NCBI GenBank assembly: GCA_016702745.1
Contig: JADJDJ010000005.1
Coordinates: 1 to 64,000 of the forward strand
Source: Chitinophagaceae bacterium
GTDB lineage: Bacteria; Bacteroidota; Bacteroidia; Chitinophagales; Chitinophagaceae
DNA: 64,000 nt
Direction of reading: 5' to 3'
Numbering within the stretch: the first letter of the stretch is position 1; the number at the start of each line of letters is the position of its first letter. The notes under the pieces were generated by a model. The model was not told where the DNA came from. It saw only the letters and a program-made list of their open reading frames with translations, and did no database searches. Shown here one piece after another: positions 19,257 through 28,375 of this stretch. Position numbers and translations under genes: made by a program.

Positions 19257-19909
19257 ATAAATATTTTGATAATCATCCTTTTATAAGACCAAGGAGTATC
19301 GATTTTCATTCTTAAAAAGTTATGAAAATGTTTGAAGTTATTCCAAGACAGAAAGTATTTTTATTCTATTTTTTGTGCCCGATTTTTTCTATTTGTGCTA
19401 CGAAATCATTTTTTAATATTTTATCAATTTGGATAGTAGAAGAATGGATCAACTTTAGAGGTTAGGTTTATTTACGTCGTTTTCGAACAGTATAGTCTGT
19501 AGCTTGCTTCTCAATTTTATCTGCTGAATATATCCTTTCATTTTGAATTAAGTGCTGCCATTGAAGCGATCAGGGCGAAGCGATGAGTTGTTTCTGGATT
19601 GAATTCAACTATCCGGTGTAGCAAACCCCTCCATTTTTCTGAGTTTCATAACGATGCCGATCGTGCTAAGTATCGGAATTGCAAATGCCTTTAGTAGTAT
19701 GACTAAACTAATAAGGAAGAGCATACATATGAAAAGGATCAGGATGATATCTCTCATTGTTCCCTCCGATTCAATCCTTACTATACCAAGTACGTTCAGC
19801 TTAAAAGGTTTTTTTACAGGCTTCATTTTACGCTTTATTATGCCTGCAAGCTATAAAGGCTAAGGTCTCGTTTTTCAGGAATGTAAGTGCCGTAAGAACA
19901 AAAGTAAAT
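19257..19909. other. Intergenic/degenerate stretch with two doubtful small ORFs
   Basis: About 650 AT-rich bases after mnmE, at the start of the accessory island. A 47-codon plus-strand ORF (19322-19465) encodes a hydrophobic peptide (KVFLFYFLCPIFSICATK). A 73-codon minus-strand ORF (19605-19826) has one clear membrane helix (DIILILFICMLFLISLVIL). Neither has a recognisable family or a convincing ribosome binding site, and both may be remnants. Confidence 0.4.
19605..19826 (-). CDS. Possible small single-span membrane protein
   Basis: 73 residues with a basic N-terminus (MKPVKKPFK), a roughly 25-residue hydrophobic segment near 26-52 and a short basic tail. Not recognised. It lies alone between mnmE and the next minus-strand gene. 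An overlapping plus-strand frame is equally open, so coding status is uncertain. Confidence 0.3.
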   Translation of the reverse strand: MKPVKKPFKLNVLGIVRIESEGTMRDIILILFICMLFLISLVILLKAFAIPILSTIGIVMKLRKMEGFATPDS

Positions 19910-21334
19910 TCACCAGTTTCTTTTGACCCGGTTGCCAAAATTATGTTTGATGGCGCTGTGGTTCCAGTTAGTGAAGTTATCGGTAAGGAGCTTTATATAC
20001 TTAGGCGTGCATTGGGTGGTATTTTCATATCGGCCAGCAGCAAGTGAATATAGTTGGTGAAACCGCTTTACTATGAAAAGCTTCTCCCTTGATGAACAGT
20101 TAAAGGTCTGTTTGACAATGGTGGTCTGGCCGCAAAATGCGCGGGCGATAAAAGCATTCAATTGCTTTTTTGTCAGGAAAGGCTTTCCGTTTGTACTCTT
20201 CTGTTCAGTAAAGACCCGGAAATGATCGATAGCTACCTGCAGGGGCATCGCATTGCAAAAAAGATTTCCTGTTTGGTCATTAATGTCAACAGGGTTTTCT
20301 TTTTTCGGCGCCGTGCCAGCAGGGCTTAATTTATCTAATAGCGGTGTAACTTCTTTGAGGTATCTTTTCTCACCGGCAAACCATTGTTTCAGTATGCGGA
20401 GATATTGTCTTCTTTCATCACCGGGTCTGTCATTGAGATGTTTTAATTCCAGTCTCCTGTTCGCATTTACAACCTCCAGTCTTATTTTTTCAGGGTCGGT
20501 TAATAATCCTTTTTCAGCAAGGATCATTGAATTGATTTCCGAAAGTATTTTTTCGGTGACACCCACAAGGAAACTGACAAGCCCTTTTAATGTTTGCAGC
20601 TTTGCTTTGAACAGGCCGATATAGGGGTTCTCGACCGCCTTTTCAGCGAGCAACGGAATGCGCTTTTCCAAAAGGGGTTTAAGATGACTAAAATAGCTTA
20701 TTTCAAAAGGAAAGGTATTGACCCATTTCTTGTAGGTCTCGATCAGTTTATTAATGTCCGTAGGGTCTAAAACTTCTCTTTTGTTATAGTTGTTAAGATA
20801 ATCCAGCAACCTTTTCTTTTTATTGGATGGGATTTCTTTCCTGTCCTTTATATAATAATCCAAATGATAAAAATATAAGTGAAGCCCCACAGGAGCGCCA
20901 AAGCCTTCTGGAAGCTGCCCGAAACTTGAGATAGCATATTCAAAGAAGTCGGTAATGTCTTTGTACCAGGTAGCTTCATTTATTTTGTGATGGATATGAT
21001 GCTCAGTATGCGAAAGAGTGGTCAATAGTTTATCAGGGATATCAGTATAGTTGGATTTTTTAAACCAGGGAGCAGAAAGAAGGTTTTGATGGCTGGGACA
21101 GCATTGCGGAAACTTCGCCATGAATTCGTTGGCGGACTTAACGATATTAGTATGGTATCCACAGCAGGCGGGAAAGTTTTCCGGCCTCACGTAACCTTCA
21201 AGCGTTGTTGCTTCATGCTGTATCGTAAAAGCATCGCTGCTGAGCTGAGCAACATGAACTTTGCCGCAGTTTAAATCCTGCAGAGTATTCAGCATCGCTT
21301 CAGGCTTGATGATATGTATATTTCTGTTTAACAA
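19910..21334 (-). CDS. Conserved-looking protein of unknown function (474 aa)
   Basis: Not assigned to a family. What can be seen: an N-terminal third with paired cysteines CC at 58-59 and 78-79 and many histidines (HTEHHIHHK), which might bind metal; a helical middle (EILSEINSMILAEKGLL...) rich in Leu, Lys and Glu; and a C-terminal 110 residues (LTKKQLNAFIARAFCG ... KYIKLLTDNFTNWNHSAIKHNF) that resembles tails of Bacteroidota proteins often found near mobile elements. No signal peptide or membrane helix. It is co-directional with the qat operon but separated by 213 bases, so I do not count it as part of that system. Confidence 0.65.
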   Translation of the reverse strand: MLNRNIHIIKPEAMLNTLQDLNCGKVHVAQLSSDAFTIQHEATTLEGYVRPENFPACCGYHTNIVKSANEFMAKFPQCCPSHQNLLSAPWFKKSNYTDIPDKLLTTLSHTEHHIHHKINEATWYKDITDFFEYAISSFGQLPEGFGAPVGLHLYFYHLDYYIKDRKEIPSNKKKRLLDYLNNYNKREVLDPTDINKLIETYKKWVNTFPFEISYFSHLKPLLEKRIPLLAEKAVENPYIGLFKAKLQTLKGLVSFLVGVTEKILSEINSMILAEKGLLTDPEKIRLEVVNANRRLELKHLNDRPGDERRQYLRILKQWFAGEKRYLKEVTPLLDKLSPAGTAPKKENPVDINDQTGNLFCNAMPLQVAIDHFRVFTEQKSTNGKPFLTKKQLNAFIARAFCGQTTIVKQTFNCSSREKLFIVKRFHQLYSLAAGRYENTTQCTPKYIKLLTDNFTNWNHSAIKHNFGNRVKRNW

Positions 21335-21547
21335 AGTAGCAGCAAAATTACTATATAGAAAGGGAGTATTCTTAAATTTACACTGATCCCAAACGCTTTA
21401 TCCGGGGATGTTAAGAACCGTATCAGAGACTACGGAACCATCATTTTTTTGAAAGCGTAATTTTATTTTTCTTGTTCACATATCATTTTCATATTCAAAA
21501 ATAAATAATCAGACATATCTAACTTAAAATAAATGTGTAGGCGGGGG

Positions 21548-22276
21548 TCAGGATAAAACAGCGCGCAAATTGTCATTTAAAATACGGAGCATATCCGGCT
21601 GCTGTTTTAGCAAGATAATTTCATTCAAAATTAGTTTGGTAACTAGGGGTGTAGATGGCTGGTTTCTAACTTTGACAAATGGGCCATCGGTTTCAAGTAA
21701 GATTCTGTCAACGGGGATTCTGCCAATAATTTTTTTCCCGAATTCTGATTGTGTCATCGCATAGTTAACAGAAAAGTAAAAGCCATACGACAATGCCGTA
21801 TTGATCTCCTTGATACCACCCGAATACCAGTGCAAGATGATTTTGCCGCGGAAATTCGCCCCGATGATAGCAATAACATCTCTTTCTGCCCGACGAGAGT
21901 GCACCGTAAGTATTTTCTTGGGCGTAGCACTACAAGCAGTAATTATCTCTTCGAAAATTTTCTTCTGAGCCTGATAGTCAACCGAAGTTTTATTAAAATT
22001 ATCCAGCCCTACTTCACCAACATATCGTGCCAGTGGAAGAAGTTCAATAAACCTTACCAATTGATTGCTGTACTTGTGTGCTAACTCCGGGTGGAATCCA
22101 AGAGCGGCTTTTATATATTTATACCCTTGTACCAATTGTTGTGTGTGTTGGAAGATGTCAGGTAGGTTCGTAACGGCAATTGTATAAATTTTTTCCTCTT
22201 CGATTTGTGCCAGAATTTCCTTTGGCCGCTCGAATAGGTCCAGGTGAAAATGTGTGTCATGTAATGATATACTCAT
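21548..22276 (-). CDS. qatD: QatD, TatD-family metal-dependent nuclease of the Qat defence system
   Basis: 242 residues with the TatD amidohydrolase-type TIM-barrel signature: HDTHFHLD at the N-terminus (metal ligands H9, H11), E88 in YVGEVGLD, H126 in LTVHSRR, H149 in ILHWYSGG and D197 in LLETDGPF. All expected metal-binding positions are present, so it should be active. The start codon overlaps the qatC stop by four bases (ATGA). As the fourth gene of a KAP ATPase/unknown/QueC-like/TatD set it fits QatD, known to be required for anti-phage activity in characterised systems. Confidence 0.9.
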   Translation of the reverse strand: MSISLHDTHFHLDLFERPKEILAQIEEEKIYTIAVTNLPDIFQHTQQLVQGYKYIKAALGFHPELAHKYSNQLVRFIELLPLARYVGEVGLDNFNKTSVDYQAQKKIFEEIITACSATPKKILTVHSRRAERDVIAIIGANFRGKIILHWYSGGIKEINTALSYGFYFSVNYAMTQSEFGKKIIGRIPVDRILLETDGPFVKVRNQPSTPLVTKLILNEIILLKQQPDMLRILNDNLRAVLS

Positions 22277-23598
22277 CTCAAAAAGTTGCTTACCTCTGCC
22301 ATCCCTCTTTCATACACACCAATATAATCATTCAGTTCGTTTGGATCCGCAAATGGCAAAGGTCCGGATTTTAAAATACGTAAAGCCATAGAATGCGTCG
22401 GTATATTTTTTATCTCTTCTAGTGCCATCTTGAAAGCTCTTAAGTCCCTGCCCTTACCTGTTTGTGCGGGCGGTGCGTTGTATTTGACTTGGTGCATATA
22501 TTGCGTTTTTATACTACCCGCCGCTGTCTCAGCAGCCTGCCTGATCAGACACGGAACACAATAACCGCAATGAATGCCAGGTCTTGTTCCTTTCACATAG
22601 TGACTATTATCAGCGTGCGAGCAGGATAAGGTCTGCGCATAATGCTGTTGCAAAAAAGAAGTATTTTTGCATCCCTTCATCATTTCTCCTTTTGTTTTGA
22701 ATTGATAGGGATTGATGACTCCATTCTTTATACCCAACTGAGCGATAATTTTCCGAAAAAGGAAAAGATAGTAGGGATGTGTGGTTCTGGTGCTGTGGCT
22801 GCTCAGTCTTGTTTGTGTCAATGGCACATTTAAAGAAATAAGGCCGTTTTCAGGTACAATTAATTCAACGTCATCGCCGAGTGAGTTTGCGATCGCCACC
22901 CCCAATCCGAGGAACAAAAAGGATCGCGCTCTAGATGATTCTTCCTTATTTGCAGAGGCATGACCCTGCTTTGGCTGAACAAAGAATTTATGGTTCACAA
23001 AACTGTTAATGCCGAACTGTTTCTTAAGGGCCGATAGCACTGCAGTTTGAACTCTACCTTCACTTCCTCGTTTGTAATGGCTGACGAAAGCAGGCTTTTC
23101 TTTAGCCTCAAGCATATCTATTGCACCAATGAAAGAGTCTAATCCACCGGACAGCAATGACACTTTAGAAATGCCATTTGGGTTAGACACAAGTTGGGAT
23201 TGAACTACATTGACATTGGCTCGCTGCCGGAAAATTAATTCCCATTTATCTCCACTCAGAAATGAAAGCATTTCTTCAAGATCGTCTTTCACACTTGCCC
23301 AAAGCAAACTACTGGTAACGGGAAAATGAACCCGGATATGTCTGCTCCATCCCTGGAATCCATCAGTACTCCTGGAAATAATCTGATCGCTAGTGTATAT
23401 CGCAATTGCCAGATCCAAAAAATCACCAGCTGGCCCCGATAGATTTATGTTGTTTTGCTGAAGTAAGGTGGGGACATAAGAGCTAACCAATGCTGACTGT
23501 ATACCGAGGGTGAAGTCCAAGTATTTCTCAGTGGCATTTTGGAGAGGTGAATAGATATCCTGCTCTGTTTCTTTGACTATTATATTATTAGTTGTCAT
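22273..23598 (-). CDS. qatC: QatC, QueC-like PP-loop protein of the Qat defence system
   Basis: 441 residues. The ATP-pyrophosphatase PP-loop SGGLDS is at 150-155. The QueC-type zinc cysteines are C326, C344, C347 and C350 (CSHADN ... HCGYCVPC). QueC enzymes make the nitrile of 7-cyano-7-deazaguanine; in Qat systems the QueC-like subunit acts in defence and not queuosine synthesis. An extra N-terminal region of about 140 residues precedes the PP-loop, longer than housekeeping QueC (about 220-230 residues). The stop overlaps the qatD start, and its ATG overlaps the qatB stop as TAATG. Confidence 0.9.
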   Translation of the reverse strand: MTTNNIIVKETEQDIYSPLQNATEKYLDFTLGIQSALVSSYVPTLLQQNNINLSGPAGDFLDLAIAIYTSDQIISRSTDGFQGWSRHIRVHFPVTSSLLWASVKDDLEEMLSFLSGDKWELIFRQRANVNVVQSQLVSNPNGISKVSLLSGGLDSFIGAIDMLEAKEKPAFVSHYKRGSEGRVQTAVLSALKKQFGINSFVNHKFFVQPKQGHASANKEESSRARSFLFLGLGVAIANSLGDDVELIVPENGLISLNVPLTQTRLSSHSTRTTHPYYLFLFRKIIAQLGIKNGVINPYQFKTKGEMMKGCKNTSFLQQHYAQTLSCSHADNSHYVKGTRPGIHCGYCVPCLIRQAAETAAGSIKTQYMHQVKYNAPPAQTGKGRDLRAFKMALEEIKNIPTHSMALRILKSGPLPFADPNELNDYIGVYERGMAEVSNFLR

Positions 23599-24479
23599 TA
23601 CTCAAGTGTTGAATAGGCTGTCTGAAAAATAGTTTCAATGATTTGCTGATTTGTACTGTCATTTAATTCAAATTGCTTAATCGTCTTTCCCTGGAGTGAC
23701 AGTTTCACTTCTGCGTTGATAAAATCTTTAATCTCTGTTTCCATCTCAATTGCCTGTTTTTCTGTTACAGTATTTTTTTCCACCGCTAGCCCGAGTTCAT
23801 ACACCCATTTTTTAAAAATAAACACACTCACATACTCAATAACCGTATCCTTAATCATGTCAGGTGTTAATGATTCCAGTGCTGTAATATCACCTCCATT
23901 ATCTAATATCTTCGAATAGAGACTGTCCAAAGTTGTCAGAATTGCATCCCTTGCAATAGCTTCATCGTTCGTGGCTCCGGTAGGTGCTATTGAATCTGCA
24001 ATTTTTGCCAATATCTCCTCTGAAGACTTGCCTATAAAAGCGGGGAGGCCAAGTTGAGTTAGTGTTTGACTGAGACCACCGCCACCTGGAGCAGAAACTG
24101 AGCCGAGAAAACTCACCAGACCTCGTCCTGAACTTATTCCACGGGAAGCGGAGCGGGTTGCGCCTCTCGACCCTCCCAGTGTTCGGACATAGCTCTTTGC
24201 CGCTTTACGGATATTTGACCCACCCGTATTCTTACTGTAACGTGTAAACGCACCTTTTGCGTCCTTCCAGTTTCCAGTAGTAGCAGGAATTGCGCCCTGC
24301 TGATTAGCTTGTTGAGCACCCTGTCCCTGGGCGCTGGTATTTTGGTTCGCGGTTGCCAGGTTGCTTGCTGTACCTCCACTCGCAGGCTGTTGGGTAGAAC
24401 TACCAGTTCCACCACCGTACCATGACGGAACCAAGCTTGTTTTTCCCGAAGGACCTCCATTCGATGATGATGTTCCCAT
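23598..24479 (-). CDS. qatB: QatB, Qat defence system subunit
   Basis: 293 residues. The first 75 or so are Gly/Ser/Gln/Thr-rich and probably disordered, followed by a basic stretch (RKAAKSYVRTLGG...RGATRSASRGIS). The C-terminal half is helical and acidic and ends FQTAYSTLE. No enzymatic motif was recognised, in keeping with QatB as the subunit of unknown activity. Assignment depends on position between the KAP ATPase and the QueC-like gene, both joined by one-base TAATG overlaps. Confidence 0.8.
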   Translation of the reverse strand: MGTSSSNGGPSGKTSLVPSWYGGGTGSSTQQPASGGTASNLATANQNTSAQGQGAQQANQQGAIPATTGNWKDAKGAFTRYSKNTGGSNIRKAAKSYVRTLGGSRGATRSASRGISSGRGLVSFLGSVSAPGGGGLSQTLTQLGLPAFIGKSSEEILAKIADSIAPTGATNDEAIARDAILTTLDSLYSKILDNGGDITALESLTPDMIKDTVIEYVSVFIFKKWVYELGLAVEKNTVTEKQAIEMETEIKDFINAEVKLSLQGKTIKQFELNDSTNQQIIETIFQTAYSTLE

Positions 24480-26347
24480 TACTCAAAGTCTTTTTGTTTG
24501 GCCTTGCTGATTTTTGCCAGCGTTGAATTCTGTTTGGTTGTTCCCCACTTTTGAACAAGCGCCTTGGCAACTCCTTTATATTGATTGTCTGCAGTAGCTT
24601 CTTGTAACCATGTAACAACAGAGGCAGGATAATCTTTTTCCGGAAATTTTTCAAGGAAACCCATTAGTTGGGACACTAACTCTTGTCTTTCTTTGCAGAA
24701 ACCAAAAAGTTTCTTCAATGGAGATTTTTCTCCGATTTGCTTTCCACTTTCCCTTATCTTTTGCGCTAGCGCTTCGAAGATTGCAGACGCATCTCCATCG
24801 TTCAAGTCTTTGGCTGCTGTCAGGGCATTGTTGGACACTGACTCCGCTTCACTCAGTAGCTTTTTATAAAACTCCTGTGCAGAAGGACTCATTCTTTGAA
24901 GGCTCAGACCAGTAATCGCCAGCCGATCCCGCGAAAAATAAAAATAGGGCTGCAATTCCACTGTGTCAAGAGTGGGTTCAGATCCCAACCAACCTTTAAG
25001 CCAGACGTCATGTAAATAAGCCTCCTGTTCTGTATTGATCTTCTGATCCGCACCATCCTCATCTTCAGGGTGCTTGCCACGGGCTTTATTCTCCAATAGG
25101 GAAATTGTTGGTAGAACACCTCCGTTTTCGGTTTGTATTTGATGGAAGCTGTTAAAGGTTTCCGGCTTAAAATACTCTAATAACATCAGTTTTGCCAATA
25201 TTCGCTTGTTTAATTCAATGCCTTTTGATTTTGCCATACCGTACCTTATCAACAAAGCATTTAGAAATCGCTTGCATTGGCGAGGGTTTCCGTTTAATCC
25301 AACACTTAGAACCGGGACCACTTGTGAGCAAAGTTGGTATGAGTCTTTCAGTTCATCGGACAGATCATTCAGGAATTGGTCAGCATTGTTAACATCAAAT
25401 ACAAAGTCAAATCCGGTCTCCTGCTTTTTCTTTAGAATATTTTCTCTTACCAGTTCAAATTCACCAACGTCAGTATGCAATTGTGAGAACAATAAATTAA
25501 CATAGTTGATTAGCTCAATGGTATTAAGTGGCGGAATTCTTATGGGGTATTGGATCAGTTTTTCAAGGTAGTCTCTTCCGACTTCCATTGAATCACCAGG
25601 GATCTCAGGAAACCTCCTCCGTACGGCATACTTGATCAGTCTCTCATCTGCCCCAATTACAAAGGCAGTGCCTTTTGTAAAAAGAAAAAGCTTGATGGCT
25701 TCCAGAGTTCCAATTATAGTGTCGGGAGAGCAACGATCCAGATCGTCAATGAAAACAACAATTTTCTCCAGATTGGTTTCTCGGATAAGTTCATCAAAAT
25801 TCTGATGGAATTCCTGGATATTGTTTCGCAGGTTTTCATCAGGATTGCTATCAGTTTCCTTTTTCTCTGTAATGTACTTTTCATAATCCGCATCCTTTAG
25901 CTTGCCCAGTAAATCTGCTCCTGATACTGCGGCTAATCCTACCGGTCCCATGGTAGCAAAACCAATCCCATATTTAATTGCAGTACCACTTAATCGAAGG
26001 ACATCTATTCTTTTAAGCAACTTGGCAGCTGCCTTCAAGGCTTTTGCACTTAGAGTTCTTTTCGAAATAATTTCATCAACGATCCTTCCCATCAGGACAG
26101 TTTTAGTGTCCTCATATCCTTCAAACAACCACCCGTTGAACCAGATAACCAACACATCTTTTTTGTCCTTATATTTTTCCTCTACCATCTTCATAAGGCT
26201 CGACTTGCCGCTTCCCCAGTCGCCAAATATTCCAATGCTACACGGAAGCAGGTTAGGATTATCAATTATACCTGTCACAGCACTTATCAGGTGGTTATAA
26301 TCAATACAGTCAGAAAGGGTTTCATTATCGCTCCACATAGCAGTCAT
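24479..26347 (-). CDS. qatA: QatA, KAP-family P-loop NTPase of the Qat defence system
   Basis: 622 residues. Walker A GDWGSGKSS is at 42-50 and Walker B VVFIDDLDRC at 197-206, both typical of KAP NTPases. Between them is a hydrophobic segment (residues about 126-147), as in KAP proteins that insert membrane helices inside the P-loop domain. The C-terminal half is helical. First gene of the four-gene operon. Its 5' end faces abiEi across a 206-base region holding two palindromic operators, so qat expression could be affected by the AbiEi regulator; that link is inferred. Confidence 0.92.
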   Translation of the reverse strand: MTAMWSDNETLSDCIDYNHLISAVTGIIDNPNLLPCSIGIFGDWGSGKSSLMKMVEEKYKDKKDVLVIWFNGWLFEGYEDTKTVLMGRIVDEIISKRTLSAKALKAAAKLLKRIDVLRLSGTAIKYGIGFATMGPVGLAAVSGADLLGKLKDADYEKYITEKKETDSNPDENLRNNIQEFHQNFDELIRETNLEKIVVFIDDLDRCSPDTIIGTLEAIKLFLFTKGTAFVIGADERLIKYAVRRRFPEIPGDSMEVGRDYLEKLIQYPIRIPPLNTIELINYVNLLFSQLHTDVGEFELVRENILKKKQETGFDFVFDVNNADQFLNDLSDELKDSYQLCSQVVPVLSVGLNGNPRQCKRFLNALLIRYGMAKSKGIELNKRILAKLMLLEYFKPETFNSFHQIQTENGGVLPTISLLENKARGKHPEDEDGADQKINTEQEAYLHDVWLKGWLGSEPTLDTVELQPYFYFSRDRLAITGLSLQRMSPSAQEFYKKLLSEAESVSNNALTAAKDLNDGDASAIFEALAQKIRESGKQIGEKSPLKKLFGFCKERQELVSQLMGFLEKFPEKDYPASVVTWLQEATADNQYKGVAKALVQKWGTTKQNSTLAKISKAKQKDFE

Positions 26348-26450
26348 TTTAATTATGAAGATTGGATAGGAACAAGTTTAGTTCTTAGCTAAAATGAAGC
26401 CATGTAAAAGAAAAGTTAAAAAATCGGACAGTTTGGCAGTTTTTGCTTCT

Positions 26451-26491
26451 TGTAGGTAGTTTGTGAGTTTAAAACTCACAAACTACCTACA
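26451..26491. promoter_or_regulatory. 41-bp perfect palindrome between qatA and abiEi (probable operator)
   Basis: Two perfectly complementary 20-base arms around one central A, with the core GTGAGTTTAAAACTCAC. It lies in the divergent qatA/abiEi region. AbiEi-type antitoxins are known to repress their own promoters by binding inverted repeats, so this is a strong operator candidate. Confidence 0.75.
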
Positions 26492-26526
26492 ATTTTGGAA
26501 ATCTGTTAATATTTTCATATCTTAGT

Positions 26527-26545
26527 TGTGAGTTTAAAACTCACA
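26527..26545. promoter_or_regulatory. Second operator-like palindrome just before abiEi
   Basis: TGTGAGTTTAAAACTCACA is a 19-bp perfect palindrome sharing its whole length with the centre of the 41-bp palindrome upstream. It ends eight bases before ATG 26554, so a bound protein would block initiation of transcription or translation. Confidence 0.75.
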
Positions 26546-26553
26546 TTTTGGAT

Positions 26554-27375
26554 ATGAATTCAAAAACGCTGTCATTTCAATCTTCCGGTTTGCTTCAAAA
26601 GCTCAATCAGGAGAACGTTACATTCTTCTCTCTGGAAACTGCATATAAACTATTGGCAGACTCAACCAAACCGACGGTCAGAAGGCTTTTAAGCGACATG
26701 ACAGCCCGAGGCCTTTTATTGCGGGTGAAAAATGGATTGTACTGCATTATCCCCTACGATCAGGATGCATTAACCTACTTCCCCAACTGGCACTTAGTGG
26801 CAAAGCATTTGGCAGCGGGCACTAACTTCTATATCGGCTACTACAGTGCATTGGATATACACAGCCTCATAACACAACCAGCATTGAAGGAGCAAATAGT
26901 TGTTGACACACAGATGAAACCCTCATCTTATAAAATCAAAGGGCATAAGTTCCAGTTCATTTACCATAATAAGGATCATTTTTTTGGAATAAAGAATATG
27001 TGGATAGACAGCTTCAATATATTGCCTTGTTCTGACTTGGAAAAAACGATTGTTGATTGTTTATATAAGCCTGACTATGCAGGAGGGATTTCAGAAATTG
27101 CTAAGGCAGTCCATAAATCCAAAGAAATGATTGATTACGAAAAATTAGCTGATTATTGTAAGCGATTCAAAGCGCAATCTGTTATCAAGCGCCTGGGATT
27201 TTTGCTGGAAGTGCTGGACATACATAACCCGATAACGGAAGAATTACAGCAAATAAAAAATAAATCAGTTATATTATTAGAACCATCTTATGAGCGGAAG
27301 GGGAAAGTGATAAGCAAATGGAATATTCAACAGAATGTAGAGACAACTGATATTACTTCTTCTATTTTTACATGA
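26554..27375 (+). CDS. abiEi: AbiEi-family antitoxin/transcriptional regulator
   Basis: 273 residues from ATG 26554 (a TTG at 26548 is also in frame). The N-terminal 70 residues form a winged-helix domain (ETAYKLLADSTKPTVRRLL...RGLLLRVKNGLYCI). The following domain (YYSALDIHSLI ... DLEKTIVDCLYKPDYAGGI) is the conserved AbiEi C-terminal part. This is the antitoxin of a type IV toxin-antitoxin pair that gives abortive-infection phage resistance. The toxin gene starts one base after its stop. Confidence 0.88.
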   Translation: MNSKTLSFQSSGLLQKLNQENVTFFSLETAYKLLADSTKPTVRRLLSDMTARGLLLRVKNGLYCIIPYDQDALTYFPNWHLVAKHLAAGTNFYIGYYSALDIHSLITQPALKEQIVVDTQMKPSSYKIKGHKFQFIYHNKDHFFGIKNMWIDSFNILPCSDLEKTIVDCLYKPDYAGGISEIAKAVHKSKEMIDYEKLADYCKRFKAQSVIKRLGFLLEVLDIHNPITEELQQIKNKSVILLEPSYERKGKVISKWNIQQNVETTDITSSIFT

Positions 27376-27376
27376 T

Positions 27377-28180
27377 ATGATACGACCGAAAGAAATTAAT
27401 GCTGCGGCAGGGAAATACCGGGTAAAGGACTCACAAATAGAAAAAGATTATGTACTGAGCTGGCTCCTGTATGGCATTTCAAGAAGTGATGTGCTTTCAA
27501 AAATCCTTGTGTTCAAAGGAGGTACTGTTCTTAAAAAAGTGTATTTCGAAGACTACCGGTTTTCAGAAGACCTGGACTTTACGCTGCTGGATGAAAAAAT
27601 ATCTGACGATGATTTGCTGAAGGGGTTTGAAAAAGTGTATGCGTTTGTGAAAGAAGAGGCTAATATAACTGTTCAATTTAAAGAGAGTGAAGTACATGAG
27701 AGTAGCGGAAGCCTAGTATTTTACGTTAACTACATAGGGCCGCTACAGGCGGATATAAAAAGCCGTGATGTAAAGATTGATATAACAAGAGGGGAGAAAA
27801 TGGAATTTGAGATTGAAAACCGCCCAGTATTCCGCGAATACTCAGACATGCCGGAAGAACTGTTTTTGCTGCAATGTTATTCTCTATCGGAAGTACTGAT
27901 TGAAAAAATGGCGGCGCTAATGGGTAGGACCCAAGTAAGGGATCTATACGATTTCTGGCACCTGACAGAGAATGAACAGATGAGCACCAATGAACATAAG
28001 CCGGACTTTGAGCGAAAAGCAATAAATAAAAAGCTGAATCCGAATCAGTTCCAGGAAAAAATTCTTGGAAAAGAAAAGAATCTAAAGCAGGCATGGCAGA
28101 TAAGCCTTGAGGATCAGATACATGATTTGCCCAAATTTGATGATGTATTTAGAGAGTCGAAGCGGCACTTTAAGTTTTAG
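27377..28180 (+). CDS. abiEii: AbiEii-family nucleotidyltransferase toxin
   Basis: 267 residues. Nucleotidyltransferase motifs are intact: FKGGTVLKK (GG at 48-49) and FSEDLDF (S63, D65, D67), then a later IEKMAALMGRTQVRDLYDFWHL with the conserved Lys and RDLYD. AbiEii-type toxins such as MenT transfer nucleotides to cellular RNA targets and stop growth. One-base spacing from abiEi supports a bicistronic toxin-antitoxin unit beside the Qat operon, as in a defence island. Confidence 0.9.
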   Translation: MIRPKEINAAAGKYRVKDSQIEKDYVLSWLLYGISRSDVLSKILVFKGGTVLKKVYFEDYRFSEDLDFTLLDEKISDDDLLKGFEKVYAFVKEEANITVQFKESEVHESSGSLVFYVNYIGPLQADIKSRDVKIDITRGEKMEFEIENRPVFREYSDMPEELFLLQCYSLSEVLIEKMAALMGRTQVRDLYDFWHLTENEQMSTNEHKPDFERKAINKKLNPNQFQEKILGKEKNLKQAWQISLEDQIHDLPKFDDVFRESKRHFKF

Positions 28181-28201
28181 TTGGAATATACGAACGTATC
28201 A

Positions 28202-28211
28202 CCCCCCCCCC
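28202..28211 (+). repeat. C10 homopolymer in an intergenic region
   Basis: A run of ten C immediately followed by T5, 22 bases after the abiEii stop. Intergenic, so no direct coding effect. In a sequence with many homopolymer-linked frameshifts its exact length should not be trusted. Confidence 0.7.
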
Positions 28212-28375
28212 TTTTTATACCCAGATTCCAAAAACAATAGCTGAATCGAAAGCATAAAGATAGAATGGTTATTAAAATAATTCCAGGATTTACTTTTAAT
28301 TTACTTTGATTAAACCCGTCGTTCAATGAATAAAGTGAATAAAATCAGTTTTCCAGTTAAAAAAAACAAATCATC

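Noticed and set aside
22273..23598. Housekeeping queuosine gene queC
   Set aside because: No queD, queE or queF nearby, a long extra N-terminal region, and tight coupling to KAP ATPase and TatD genes fit QatC.
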